From NCBI RefSeq assembly GCF_002355415.1, contig NZ_AP014936.1, positions 2,976,001 through 3,040,000 of the forward strand: 64,000 bases of DNA, read 5' to 3'. Made by a program: the position numbers and the translations under genes. The stretch is from Sulfurifustis variabilis (lineage in GTDB: Bacteria; Pseudomonadota; Gammaproteobacteria; Acidiferrobacterales; Sulfurifustaceae). The stretch's first letter is position 1; every line of letters begins with the position of its first letter. Shown in pieces: positions 56,082-64,000 of this stretch. The notes beneath the pieces are model-generated. The model was not told the DNA's origin. It was given only the letters and a program-made list of their open reading frames with translations, and did not search any database.

Positions 56082-56561
56082 TTACATGAACAGGCAGATG
56101 TCGGATTCGCCGGCGAACGCCATGAACGTCGATGCGCCCCCGAATTCGATGCCATCGATCAGGTCCTGCGGACTGAAATCGAACAGGTCCACGGTCATTT
56201 GACAGGCGATCATCTTGACATCGGCCTCCTGGCACAGGCCGCGCAGCTCTTCGATGGTGGCGATCCCTTTCGACTTCATCTTCGACTTCATCATCGCCGT
56301 CATCATGGCCTCCATGCCCGGAATCGCGGTGAAGAGCACCGGGAACCACTTGTCCATGCCCATCGGCATCGGCATCCCCGGGTTTCCCAACGGGCTGACC
56401 TTGAGGCCCATCTTCTTCTTGAGGAGTTGCAGGCCGTAAAACGTGAAGAAGATCTGTACCTCGTATCCGAGCGCGGCCGCCGTCGAACCGAGAATGAACG
56501 GCGGATAGGCCCAGTCCAGGGTACCCTTGGTGGCGATGATCGCCATTTTCTTGCCTGCCAT
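56082..56561 (-). CDS. DsrE-family sulfur carrier (DsrE2/DsrE3-like)
   Basis: 159 residues. DsrE/F/H fold: MAIIATKGTLDWAYPPFILGSTAAALGYEV, then FYGLQLLKKKMGL, and the conserved cysteine segment LRGLCQEADVKMIACQMTVDLF with Cys at about 109 and 120. The methionine-rich loop (PMPMGMDKW, MEAMMTAMMK) is typical of the DsrE2/DsrE3 group. These proteins bind persulfide sulfur and pass it to TusA. Transcribed with tusA, 62 bp apart. The single-membrane-helix of DsrE2 is not obvious, so a soluble DsrE3 is the better guess. Confidence 0.83.
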   Translation of the reverse strand: MAGKKMAIIATKGTLDWAYPPFILGSTAAALGYEVQIFFTFYGLQLLKKKMGLKVSPLGNPGMPMPMGMDKWFPVLFTAIPGMEAMMTAMMKSKMKSKGIATIEELRGLCQEADVKMIACQMTVDLFDFSPQDLIDGIEFGGASTFMAFAGESDICLFM

Positions 56562-56623
56562 GACACTCTCCTCGAAAGCGAAGACGGCCCGTCGTGCGCC
56601 GTACGCGCGTGTTAGTTATAGGT

Positions 56624-56848
56624 TCAGGCCTTCTTGATCAGGAAGCTGTATTCCCCACTCGCCTCGTTCGACTCGAGCAGCTGGTTGCCGGTCTGCTTGG
56701 CGAATGCCTGGAAGTCCTTCACGGACCCCGGGTCCGTTGCAAGAATGCGCAGCGTCTGTCCGCTACTCATCCCGTTTAGCGCCTTTTTTGCGCGAAGGAT
56801 CGGCAGGGGGCAGTTCAGACCCCTTGCGTCAAGTTCTTGATCAGCCAT
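56624..56848 (-). CDS. tusA: sulfur carrier TusA
   Basis: 74 residues. The persulfide-carrying cysteine lies in DARGLNCPLPILRAKKAL (CPxP motif), then the TusA sheet (TLRILATDPGSVKDFQAFAKQ). Relays sulfane sulfur from rhodanese to DsrE and on to sulfur-oxidation complexes. The start 56848 has CAGGAGAG upstream; the earlier frame adds non-conserved residues. First gene of the cluster. Divergent from bepA, an arrangement common in gammaproteobacteria. Confidence 0.93.
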   Translation of the reverse strand: MADQELDARGLNCPLPILRAKKALNGMSSGQTLRILATDPGSVKDFQAFAKQTGNQLLESNEASGEYSFLIKKA

Positions 56849-57256
56849 TGTGCTCTCCTGTGTTGAACGAATCGTGTCGTGCGCGGCTCGGCCGCGGGGC
56901 ATGGAGACTATCCCATTTCACCCGGCTCCGGGAGCGTCCTGGCAGGCGGCCGGGCAGCGCCGAGAAAACGGCGCTACATCAATCAGTATATTATTAGATT
57001 CGCAACTGCGCCTAGCAGGGGTTTCAGCCCGATTTTGGGCCGGACTCGGGGACTCGAGACTCCGTTTCCAGATAAGCCATTGATCCGAATTAGTTAAAGT
57101 ACTCGAGCCTGGGGTGCCAAATGGCTCGTCGGGCTTGCGGGAACCGAACGGGATCATCGGCCTCTGAAGGGTGTTGCCTTGGAGGATCGGTCGCTGCGAT
57201 CCGGATTCGATCGACCGCCTTTTAGTTCGGGAGAAGCAACCGCATATTATGTAGCC
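56849..57256. promoter_or_regulatory. 408-bp divergent promoter region, tusA and bepA
   Basis: No gene is supported. An AT-rich patch at 56978-57003 (ATCAGTATATTATTAGATTC) stands out from GC-rich flanks and is the best promoter candidate for the tusA-lip cluster. A longer in-frame bepA start at 57179 has no signal-peptide logic. Confidence 0.35.
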
Positions 57257-58699
57257 ATGCCCCGTTTGCCCGCCTACCTGCTTTCCGCTCTGCTTGCCGC
57301 TCACGGCGTCGTCGCACAAGCCAGCCCGGTCGCGCTTCCGGATCTTGGCGATACGTCTCTGACCGTCATATCGCCTGCGCAGGAGCGCAAGCTCGGAGAA
57401 GAGCTGATGCGCAAGGCGCGCCGTCAGCTCGTCTTCCTGGACGACGCGGAAGTCAATGACTACGTCCAGCAGTTGGGCCAACGCCTGGTATCCCACAGCG
57501 ACAATGCGTCGCAGGACTTCCGCTTTTTCGTGGTCTCCGATCCGTCGATCAACGCGTTCGCGATGCCCGGTGGCTTCATCGGTGTCCACACGGGGCTCAT
57601 CCTCGCGGCTCAGAGCGAGGCGGAGCTTGCCTCGGTCCTGGCGCACGAAATCGCGCATATCACGCAACGTCATATTCCGCGCATGCTGACCGAAGCGCAG
57701 CGGACGACGCTGCCGGCGATGGCCGCGCTGCTCGGTGCGATCCTGCTCGCCGGGTCGGGCCAGCAGGGCGGCGAGGCGGCAATCGCGCTCACCACCGCCA
57801 CGCTCGCGCAGAAAGGGATCAACTTCACGCGATCCTCCGAAGAAGAGGCCGACCGCATCGGTGTCGCGATCCTTGCGGAAGCGGGTCTCGACCCGCGCGC
57901 GATGCCTTCTTTCTTCGAGCGCATGCAGAACATGAATCGGCACAACGAGACCAACCTGCCCGAGTTCCTGCGCACGCACCCGGTCACCACCTCCCGCATC
58001 GCCGATTCCCGCGATCGCGCCGAGCGGTACACGTATCGCCAGGTTCCGGACAGCCAGGGATTCCTTCTGACACGCGCGAAGATCAGGGCGTTGGCGCCCG
58101 GTGATCCTGCCGAGATCGCCCGGGGTTTCGCGCAGAACCTGGCCGAAGGAAAGCATGCGAGCGCCGACGCGGAACGCTACGGTTACGCACTGGCGCTCCT
58201 GCGCGCACGACAGTACGGCACCGCCCGCGCCGAGGCACGCAAACTGACCGAGCGGCACCCCAACGAAGTCGCCTTCCGCATGCTCGCCGCCGAAGTGGAG
58301 CTCTCCTCGGGTCGCACGGTACCCGGTCTCCGCGCGTACGCGGATGCCTATCGCGCGCACCCGTCCTATCCCCCGCTCGCGCGCAACTACGGACGGGCAC
58401 TCCTGCGCTCCGGGCGCGCTCGCGACGCGGAAGCGATCCTGCGGGCGGCGATCAAGCAACGGCCGGACGACCCGGTGCTCTACGAGCTTCTCGCCCAGGC
58501 GGCAGGCGAGGCCGGCAGGCGCCCGGAGGCGCACCAGGCGATGGCCGAGCACTATTATCTGAACGGCAACCCGGGGGCCGCCATCGAGCAGCTCCAGCTC
58601 GCGTCCCGCTACGTAGGGGACAATTTTTATCTCCAGGCCAGCTTGGAGGCGCGGATTCAGGCCATCCGAGAAGAGCTGGCGCTATACCGCACGAAATAA
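57257..58699 (+). CDS. bepA: M48-family metalloprotease BepA (YfgC) with TPR domain
   Basis: 480 residues. Signal peptide (LLSALLAAHGVVAQA), M48 protease with zinc motif LAHEIAHITQRH at about residue 133 and the downstream EEEADRIGVAIL glutamate, then C-terminal TPR helices (RYGYALALLRARQYGTARAEARKL, VLYELLAQAAGEAGRRPEAHQAM). BepA monitors BAM complex and LptD assembly in the periplasm. Start 57257 begins the signal peptide. Followed by 201 bp to soxX, so transcription is probably separate. Confidence 0.93.
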   Translation: MPRLPAYLLSALLAAHGVVAQASPVALPDLGDTSLTVISPAQERKLGEELMRKARRQLVFLDDAEVNDYVQQLGQRLVSHSDNASQDFRFFVVSDPSINAFAMPGGFIGVHTGLILAAQSEAELASVLAHEIAHITQRHIPRMLTEAQRTTLPAMAALLGAILLAGSGQQGGEAAIALTTATLAQKGINFTRSSEEEADRIGVAILAEAGLDPRAMPSFFERMQNMNRHNETNLPEFLRTHPVTTSRIADSRDRAERYTYRQVPDSQGFLLTRAKIRALAPGDPAEIARGFAQNLAEGKHASADAERYGYALALLRARQYGTARAEARKLTERHPNEVAFRMLAAEVELSSGRTVPGLRAYADAYRAHPSYPPLARNYGRALLRSGRARDAEAILRAAIKQRPDDPVLYELLAQAAGEAGRRPEAHQAMAEHYYLNGNPGAAIEQLQLASRYVGDNFYLQASLEARIQAIREELALYRTK

Positions 58700-58801
58700 A
58701 AAGTCGTCCGCTGCGTCTCTATTAAAGGACGCTAATATGCGCCAGATGTGGGGTTGTTTTTATGTTTCGGATTTCTGTATTCTGTCTCGCGTCGTGGCGT
58801 T

Positions 58802-58825
58802 ACTTGCACGTAACGCAGTGCAAGT
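58802..58825. promoter_or_regulatory. perfect inverted repeat upstream of soxX (candidate operator)
   Basis: ACTTGCAC, spacer GTAACGCA, GTGCAAGT, 8-bp perfect arms, 76 bp upstream of the soxX start. ArsR-family repressors (SoxR, sHdrR) of sulfur-oxidation genes bind palindromes in such regions; this fits but is not proven. No sox regulator gene is in the window. Confidence 0.4.
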
Positions 58826-58854
58826 TCCCTCTGCGCACTCCCTTTATAGATAAG

Positions 58855-58872
58855 AAGCCGGCCTACCGGCTT
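58855..58872. other. small hairpin in soxX leader
   Basis: AAGCCGG, loop CCTA, CCGGCTT, 28 bp before the soxX start, between the candidate operator and the ribosome site. Could influence mRNA stability or translation. Confidence 0.35.
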
Positions 58873-58900
58873 TAGCCCAAGACAAACACCAGGAGGAGAA

Positions 58901-59311
58901 ATGGGGAAAACCGTCAAAGCTCTCGTCGGCACGACCGCCGCTTTTCTCGTCGGATCGCTGCTGTGGACCACCCCCGCCCAGGCCGCGGGTCAGGTACCGG
59001 ACGATAAAACCTGCAAGGACGAAGAGGCCGTGAAAAAGCTGGACACGGCAACCCAGGGCGGTTGCGTCGTCATCAATCGCCGCAAAGGAAACTGCATGGC
59101 CTGTCACCAGATCGCCGGCATCTCCTCCGGCAACATCGCCCCGCCGCTCGTTGCCATGAAGCAGCGCTTCCCGGACAAGGCGAAGCTGCGGGCGCAGATC
59201 AGCAACCCGCACCAGTTCAACCCAGACAGCGTGATGCCACCGTTCGGGGAACACAAGATCTTGTCGCCGGACGAGATCGACAAGGTCGTGGAATTCGTGC
59301 TCACGCTCTAG
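58901..59311 (+). CDS. soxX: SoxX, monoheme cytochrome c subunit of SoxAX
   Basis: 136 residues with signal peptide (AAFLVGSLLWTTPAQA). One c-heme site CMACHQIAG and a Met ligand region in DSVMPPFGEHKIL. SoxAX oxidatively couples thiosulfate to the SoxY cysteine in the periplasm. A strong ribosome site CAGGAGGAGAA precedes ATG 58901. First gene of soxXYZA. Confidence 0.95.
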   Translation: MGKTVKALVGTTAAFLVGSLLWTTPAQAAGQVPDDKTCKDEEAVKKLDTATQGGCVVINRRKGNCMACHQIAGISSGNIAPPLVAMKQRFPDKAKLRAQISNPHQFNPDSVMPPFGEHKILSPDEIDKVVEFVLTL

Positions 59312-59362
59312 CCGAGACGATTCCGTATTACAGAAGTATCTGACTCCCGAGGAGGAAAGGTC

Positions 59363-59836
59363 GTGACAAACATGCATCGCAGAACCTTCATGAAGGGCAC
59401 GATGGCCGCCGCCGTCGTCGGCGTCGCCGCAGGCGCGGGGTTGCTCAAACCCGGCCGCGTGCTGGCGGCCGAGTGGCCCAAGGATGCCTTCGCGGCGAAG
59501 AGCGTCGACGAGACGCTGAAGAGCCTGTACGGCAACACGTCGGCGGCCGCGTCGAACGAGATCAAGATCAAGGCACCGATCCAGGCCGAGAACGGCGCGG
59601 TGGTACCGATCACCGTCTCCGCGAACATGCCGAACGTGCAGGCGATCAGCCTGTATGTGGAGAAGAACCAGTTCCCGCTGGTCGCCAACCTGAACTGCAA
59701 CGGTGCCGAGGGCTACTTCTCCGCCCGCATGAAGATGGGCCAGACCTCCGATGTGCAGTGCGTCGTGAAGGCGGGCGACAAGCTCTACACGGCCAAGCAG
59801 AACATCAAGGTTACCGTCGGCGGCTGCGGCGGTTAA
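59363..59836 (+). CDS. soxY: SoxY, sulfur-carrier subunit
   Basis: 157 residues with a Tat signal (HRRTFMKG near the start, then AAAVVGVAAGAGL). The swinging-arm cysteine is in the final VTVGGCGG, on which sulfur intermediates are covalently bound. Exported folded with SoxZ by Tat. The GTG at 59363 has GAGGAGGAAAGG just before it; an ATG three codons later is an alternative start. Confidence 0.95.
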   Translation: MTNMHRRTFMKGTMAAAVVGVAAGAGLLKPGRVLAAEWPKDAFAAKSVDETLKSLYGNTSAAASNEIKIKAPIQAENGAVVPITVSANMPNVQAISLYVEKNQFPLVANLNCNGAEGYFSARMKMGQTSDVQCVVKAGDKLYTAKQNIKVTVGGCGG

Positions 59837-59873
59837 GCGCACGACACCGGCAACCGACTAGAGGATTGAGACA

Positions 59874-60188
59874 ATGGCAAGACAGACTCGCATGCGGACC
59901 AAGAGCCAGGACGGGGCGACCGAAATCCTGGTGCTCGTGAACCATCCGATGGAAACCGGTCAGCGCACGGATCCGAAGACCAAGGAAAAGATTCCCGCTC
60001 ATTTCATCCAGAAGATGACGTTTTCGCTGAACGGCAAGGAAGTGGCCGTGGCCGACCTCGGCGTGGCGGTGTCGAAGGATCCGCTGGTAGGCGTCCGGGT
60101 CAAGAACGCCAAAGCCGGCGACAAAGTGAAGGTGACGTGGAGCGACAACAAGGGAGAGACGGGCGAGGCCGAAACCACGGTCCGCTGA
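59874..60188 (+). CDS. soxZ: SoxZ, sulfur-carrier partner of SoxY
   Basis: 104 residues, no signal peptide (carried out as a SoxYZ heterodimer on SoxY's Tat signal). Ig-like fold: TKSQDGATEILVLVNHPMETGQRTD, HFIQKMTFSLNGKEVAVADLG and KAGDKVKVTWSDNKGE. Follows soxY by 37 bp, with AGAGGATTGAG before ATG. Confidence 0.95.
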   Translation: MARQTRMRTKSQDGATEILVLVNHPMETGQRTDPKTKEKIPAHFIQKMTFSLNGKEVAVADLGVAVSKDPLVGVRVKNAKAGDKVKVTWSDNKGETGEAETTVR

Positions 60189-60199
60189 AGCCCCCGAAC

Positions 60200-60222
60200 G
60201 GCGCCGCGGCTCGCGCGGCGCC
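60200..60222. other. hairpin between soxZ and soxA
   Basis: GGCGCCGCG and CGCGGCGCC, 9-bp stem with 5-nt loop, no T-tract. Likely mRNA processing or stability element between two genes of different expected protein ratio. Confidence 0.45.
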
Positions 60223-60251
60223 GCCGCTCAACCGCAGGAGGAGACGAAGTA

Positions 60252-61118
60252 ATGAAAAAAATCATGATCCTGATTGCCGCGCTCGGCGTCGCCGGCTCGG
60301 CCTCGCTGGTCCAGGCCGATCCGGCCGCCGACCTCAAGCAGTTCCGCGAGTTCTTCAAGAAGAAGTTCCCCACCGTCAAGTTCGACGACTACGCCATCGG
60401 CCTCTACGCGCTGCCCGGCATGGACGACTATCGCGACCAGTGGCGGGCGATCGAGGAGTTCCCGCCGTACGAGATCGAGCTCGAAGCCGGCCAGAAGGAA
60501 TGGAACACCCCCTTCAAGAACGGCAAGACCTACGCGAGCTGCTTCAAGAACGGCGGCAAGAACATCGCCCAGCACTACCCCTATTGGGACGAAGGCAGCA
60601 AACAGGTGCGCACGGCCGAGATGGACATCGTCGACTGCCTCAAGAAGAACGGCGAGGTGCGCCCCTTCATGGAGGCCGATCTCAGCAAGGACAAGAAGGC
60701 CCGTAACCAGCTGGCCAGCCTGACCGCGGCGTTCTACGAGCTGTCGAAGGGCCAGCGCGTCGCGATCGACCTCTCCAAACCCGGCGCGGTCCAGGCGTAC
60801 GAGGAGGGCAAGAAGTTCTGGTGGCAGCGCCGTGGCCAGCTCAACTTCTCCTGCTCGAACTGCCACATGGACCTGGCCGGCAAGAACTTCGGCGGGAACC
60901 AGCCGCTGTCCGCGGCGCTGGGGCACCCGGTCGGCTGGCCGGCGTACCGGCTCGTGTGGGGCCAGCTGGAGACGATCCACCATCGCTACCGGACGTGCAA
61001 CTCGCAGTCCCGCGCCAAGCCGTTCAAGCACGGCGACAAGATTTATGACCATCTGCAGCTGTACGAGACGTACCTGAGCAGCGGCCTGCCGCTCATGGCG
61101 CCGTCGCTGCGCAACTAG
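60252..61118 (+). CDS. soxA: SoxA, single-heme cytochrome subunit of SoxAX
   Basis: 288 residues with a signal peptide (MILIAALGVAGSASLVQA). Only one c-heme site is present, FSCSNCHMDLAGKNFGG, in the C-terminal half. At the first-heme position of diheme SoxA this protein has CFKNGGKN, so the first heme has been lost, and a cysteine pair (CFKNGG and DCLKK) probably forms a disulfide. The active-site cysteine ligand lies in HHRYRTCNSQ. Works with SoxX to load thiosulfate onto SoxYZ. Followed by an intrinsic terminator. Confidence 0.94.
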   Translation: MKKIMILIAALGVAGSASLVQADPAADLKQFREFFKKKFPTVKFDDYAIGLYALPGMDDYRDQWRAIEEFPPYEIELEAGQKEWNTPFKNGKTYASCFKNGGKNIAQHYPYWDEGSKQVRTAEMDIVDCLKKNGEVRPFMEADLSKDKKARNQLASLTAAFYELSKGQRVAIDLSKPGAVQAYEEGKKFWWQRRGQLNFSCSNCHMDLAGKNFGGNQPLSAALGHPVGWPAYRLVWGQLETIHHRYRTCNSQSRAKPFKHGDKIYDHLQLYETYLSSGLPLMAPSLRN

Positions 61119-61143
61119 TCGCCGCCCGAAGTCGAAAACCGAA

Positions 61144-61169
61144 CCCGGCCCCCGTGGCCGGGTTTTTTT
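61144..61169 (+). terminator. rho-independent terminator after soxA
   Basis: CCCGGCC / GGCCGGG 7-bp stem followed by seven Ts, 25 bp after the soxA stop. Confidence 0.92.
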
Positions 61170-61261
61170 CGGACCGGCCGAATCCGGAATAAGCGCCGTC
61201 GCCGATCCGTCTTACGCGTAATCCGTCCGCGGCCCCGCCGCAATTTCACTCGGAGTCACCC

Positions 61262-63007
61262 ATGAGTCTTTCCCGTCGCGAATTCCTCCAGATGCTCGCC
61301 CTCGCCAGCGCCGCTGGCCTCGGCGTGGGCTGTGAGCGATCCACGAAGACGGCCGGCGCGGCCGGTAAGGCGGCCGGCAACTTCTACGACGTGCCGCCGT
61401 TCGGCAACGTGACCTTGCTGCACATGACCGACTGCCATGCGCAGCTGATGCCCATCTACTTCCGGGAGCCGAACATCAACATCGGCGTGGGGGAGGCGCG
61501 CGGCAAGCCTCCGCATCTCGTTGGCGAGGCCCTGCTCAAGCACTTCAACATCGCGGCGGGAACGCCGGAGGCCCACGCCTTCACGTACCTCGACTTCGAG
61601 GAAGCAGCCCGGCGGTACGGAAAGGTGGGCGGGTTCGCCCATATGGCGACGCTGGTGAAGATGATGCGCGACAGCCGGCCGAACCGCACGCTGTTCCTGG
61701 ACGCCGGCGATACCTGGCAAGGGTCCGCGACCGCGCTCTGGACGCGGGGACAGGACATGGTGGATGCGCAGAAGCTTCTCGGAATCGAGGTAATGACCGG
61801 ACACTGGGAGTTCACGTACGGGGCCGAGCGCGTCAAAGAGATCGTGGAGATCGACCTCGCGGGCAAGATCGACTTCATCGCGCAGAACGTGTTCGACACG
61901 AGCTTCGGCGAGGACCGTGTGTTCACGCCGTACGTGATCAAGGAAGTGAACAAGATTCCGGTCGCGGTGATCGGTCAGGCGTTTCCCTACACGCCGATCG
62001 CGAACAACCGCTTCGCGTTCCCCGACTGGTCCTTCGGCATCCGTGACGAGGAGGTGCAGCGGCTGGTCGACGAGGCACGCGGCAAGGGCGCACAGGTGGT
62101 CGTCGTGCTCTCGCACAACGGGACGGACGTCGATCTGAAGATGGCCTCCCGCGTCACCGGCATCGACGTGATCCTGGGCGGGCATACCCACGACGCCATG
62201 CCTGCCCCTTCGATCGTGCCGAACAAGTCGGGCAGGACGCTCGTCATCAACTCCGGCTCCAACACCAAGTTCCTCTCGGTGCTCGATCTCGATGTGCGGG
62301 GCGGGAAGGTGGCGGACTTCCGTTACAAGCTTCTCCCCGTTTTCGCCAACATGCTGCCTGCTGACAAGGAGATGGCCGCCTACATCGAGAAGGTGCGCGC
62401 GCCCTACAAGGACAAGCTTGAGGAGAAGCTTGCCGTGACCGAGAGCCTTCTCTACCGGCGCGGTAACTTCAACGGGACGTTCGACCAGCTCATCGTGGAT
62501 GCGATGCTCGCCGTGCAGGACGCGGAGATCGCCTTCTCTCCGGGCTTCCGCTGGGGCACCACCCTCCTCCCTGGGGACCCGATTCTGTTCGAGCATCTCA
62601 TGGACCAGACGGCGATCACCTACGGCGCCGCTACGCTCAACCAGACCTCCGGCGAGCAGATCAAGGTGATTCTCGAGGACATCGCCGACAACCTCTATCA
62701 CCCCGATCCGTATTACCAGCAGGGCGGGGACATGGTGCGGGTGGGCGGCCTCACCTACGCGCTCGATCTGACGAAGTCCCACGGCCAGCGAATCTCCGAT
62801 CTTCGGGTGCACGGCAAGCCGCTCGACGCCAAGAAGACGTACAAGGTGGCCGGGTGGGCAAGCGTGCATCCCCAGCCCGAAACGCTCAAGCCCATCTGGG
62901 ACATCGTGGCCGAGTACCTGCGCGACAAGAAAACGGTCAAGGTCACGGAACCCTACGTGCCGCAGCTCAAGGGCGCGGACGGGAACCCGGGCTACACCAA
63001 GATCTGA
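61262..63007 (+). CDS. soxB: SoxB, thiosulfohydrolase
   Basis: 581 residues. Tat signal SRREFLQMLALASAAGLGVGC, then the 5'-nucleotidase-type dinuclear Mn site: TLLHMTDCHAQ, LDAGDTWQGSA, HWEFTYG, LSHNGTDVD and LGGHTHDAMP. C-terminal domain with substrate pocket (YYQQGGDMVRVGGL). Releases sulfate from SoxY-S-thiosulfonate. Transcribed after the soxA terminator with its own short 92-bp leader; has its own terminator after it. Confidence 0.96.
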   Translation: MSLSRREFLQMLALASAAGLGVGCERSTKTAGAAGKAAGNFYDVPPFGNVTLLHMTDCHAQLMPIYFREPNINIGVGEARGKPPHLVGEALLKHFNIAAGTPEAHAFTYLDFEEAARRYGKVGGFAHMATLVKMMRDSRPNRTLFLDAGDTWQGSATALWTRGQDMVDAQKLLGIEVMTGHWEFTYGAERVKEIVEIDLAGKIDFIAQNVFDTSFGEDRVFTPYVIKEVNKIPVAVIGQAFPYTPIANNRFAFPDWSFGIRDEEVQRLVDEARGKGAQVVVVLSHNGTDVDLKMASRVTGIDVILGGHTHDAMPAPSIVPNKSGRTLVINSGSNTKFLSVLDLDVRGGKVADFRYKLLPVFANMLPADKEMAAYIEKVRAPYKDKLEEKLAVTESLLYRRGNFNGTFDQLIVDAMLAVQDAEIAFSPGFRWGTTLLPGDPILFEHLMDQTAITYGAATLNQTSGEQIKVILEDIADNLYHPDPYYQQGGDMVRVGGLTYALDLTKSHGQRISDLRVHGKPLDAKKTYKVAGWASVHPQPETLKPIWDIVAEYLRDKKTVKVTEPYVPQLKGADGNPGYTKI

Positions 63008-63039
63008 CCCGAGCGGGCCGCCGGCCCGCATGGACCCTG

Positions 63040-63069
63040 AAACGCGCGGCTCCTCCGCGCGTTTTTTTT
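63040..63069 (+). terminator. rho-independent terminator after soxB
   Basis: AACGCGCGG / CCGCGCGTT 9-bp stem with a CTCCT loop followed by a run of eight Ts. Confidence 0.93.
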
Positions 63070-63163
63070 GCCTCCGCGCCGACGAGCGGCCGTATGGCGA
63101 GCGGCCTCGGGGGTCGGTTACAATCTGCCGCTTTCCACTATGCATTCAGGGGGACCTACAACA

Positions 63164-64000
63164 ATGTCCAGGAAGCACCCGATCATCGCGATCACCGGCT
63201 CATCGGGCGCCGGGACCACGACGGTCAAGCGCGCCTTCGAACACATCTTCCGTCGCGAGAAGATTCAGCCCGCGGTGGTCGAGGGCGACAGCTTCCACCG
63301 CTACGACCGCGCCGAGATGAAGAAGGCGATCGCGGCCTCCGACCCCCTGCGCCCCATCAGCCACTTCGGACCGGAATCGAACCTCTTCGACAAGCTGGAA
63401 GAGCTCTTTCGCACCTACTCGGAAACGGGAAGCGGGAAGGTTCGGCTCTATCTGCACAACGACGAGGAGGCCAAACCGTACAACCAGACCTCCGGCACCT
63501 TTACCCCCTGGCGCGACATCGAGCCCGGCACTGACCTGCTGTTTTACGAAGGGCTGCACGGCGGCGTCGTGACCGAGAGCGTCGATGTGGCCCGGTGGGT
63601 CGATCTCCTGATCGGCGTGGTGCCGATCGTCAATCTGGAGTGGATACAGAAGATCCACCGCGACTGCGCAGAGCGCGGCTACTCGCCCGAAGCGGTGGTC
63701 GACACGATACTGCGACGCATGTACGACTATGTGCACTACATCACCCCGCAGTTTTCGCGCACCCACGTGAACTTCCAGCGGGTACCGGTCGTCGATACCT
63801 CCAACCCGTTTATCGCGCGAGACATCCCGACACCGGACGAGAGCCTGGTCGTCATCCGGTTCAGGGAAGCGAAGCGAGTCGACTTCCCCTACCTGCTCGC
63901 GATGATCCACGACTCGTTCATGTCGCGTCCGAACACGATCGTCGTTCCCGGCGGCAAAATGGGTTTCGCCATGGAGCTCATCCTGACTCCGCTGATTCAC
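63164..64000 (+). CDS. prk: phosphoribulokinase (partial, runs off the window)
   Basis: 279 codons visible; the usual class I bacterial enzyme is about 290, so only the last residues are missing. P-loop GSSGAGTTTVKRAFE, then EGDSFHRYDRAEMKKAI, HNDEEAKPYNQTSG (with conserved Asp/Glu), FYEGLHGGVVTE and RRMYDYVHYITPQF. Phosphorylates ribulose-5-phosphate for the Calvin cycle. Its nearest upstream gene is soxB with a terminator between. ATG 63164 is the first start that gives the P-loop, with CAGGGGGACC upstream. No RuBisCO gene is in view. Confidence 0.95.
   Translation, partial: MSRKHPIIAITGSSGAGTTTVKRAFEHIFRREKIQPAVVEGDSFHRYDRAEMKKAIAASDPLRPISHFGPESNLFDKLEELFRTYSETGSGKVRLYLHNDEEAKPYNQTSGTFTPWRDIEPGTDLLFYEGLHGGVVTESVDVARWVDLLIGVVPIVNLEWIQKIHRDCAERGYSPEAVVDTILRRMYDYVHYITPQFSRTHVNFQRVPVVDTSNPFIARDIPTPDESLVVIRFREAKRVDFPYLLAMIHDSFMSRPNTIVVPGGKMGFAMELILTPLIH

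Overview
The window reads as a contiguous piece of chromosome from a GC-rich, Gram-negative, sulfur-oxidising autotroph, most likely a gammaproteobacterium. The evidence is BamC, a BepA-type M48 protease, a type IV pilus ATPase and a fused single-chain PurL, together with soxXYZA, soxB, a TusA/DsrE/lipoate-binding-protein locus and, at the right edge, a phosphoribulokinase (Calvin cycle). An Acidiferrobacterales-like host would fit, but that is inference from gene content only.

Left part (1-10.7 kb): an alpha/beta hydrolase, then a small cytochrome operon (cytochrome b561 fused to a diheme c domain, an SHP-like oxygen-binding cytochrome, and a separate diheme cytochrome c). From about 4 to 10.7 kb there is a chromosomal integron. 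Its integrase gene intI (9663-10651, + strand) carries a one-base frameshift. A leftward array of small minus-strand cassettes is separated by attC sites. For cassettes 1-5 the first bases of each cassette match the R'' box of its own attC, which is the expected signature of real cassettes. Beyond cassette 5 the sites degenerate.

Housekeeping middle (10.7-26.9 kb): purL, bamC-dapA, a GalT-like nucleotidyltransferase, two tandem PQQ-type sugar dehydrogenases, glnA, an intergenic repeat block, then an MscS-like channel followed by a half MgtE and a complete MgtE Mg2+ transporter.

Nucleotide, RNA-repair and NAD section (27-45.6 kb): phosphoribosyltransferase, small hydrolase, APH-like kinase, PRPP synthase, the AMMECR1-MEMO-radical SAM trio (biochemical role unsettled), a second phosphoribosyltransferase, archease-RtcB RNA ligase, PolX, a CPBP protease, a methyltransferase, an isochorismatase-type hydrolase divergent from nicotinate phosphoribosyltransferase plus B12-dependent ribonucleotide reductase, then BCP peroxiredoxin and PhoH.

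Sulfur section (45.6-64 kb): LysR regulator, PilT/PilU ATPase, a DUF302 protein, an internally deleted FadL-type porin pseudogene, then a minus-strand cluster tusA-dsrE-lbpA-lipS-sLpl-lipT-lipS. The last five encode a lipoate-binding protein and what looks like a complete dedicated lipoate assembly route (two radical SAM sulfur inserters, a ligase and a flavoprotein), as known for sHdr-type sulfur oxidisers; no sHdr (heterodisulfide-reductase-like) subunit is in the window. BepA is followed by soxX-Y-Z-A, soxB and phosphoribulokinase. soxCD is not present here, so this is a truncated Sox set, consistent with sulfane sulfur being passed from SoxYZ to a cytoplasmic TusA/DsrE/LbpA route. I saw no rRNA, tRNA or CRISPR array.
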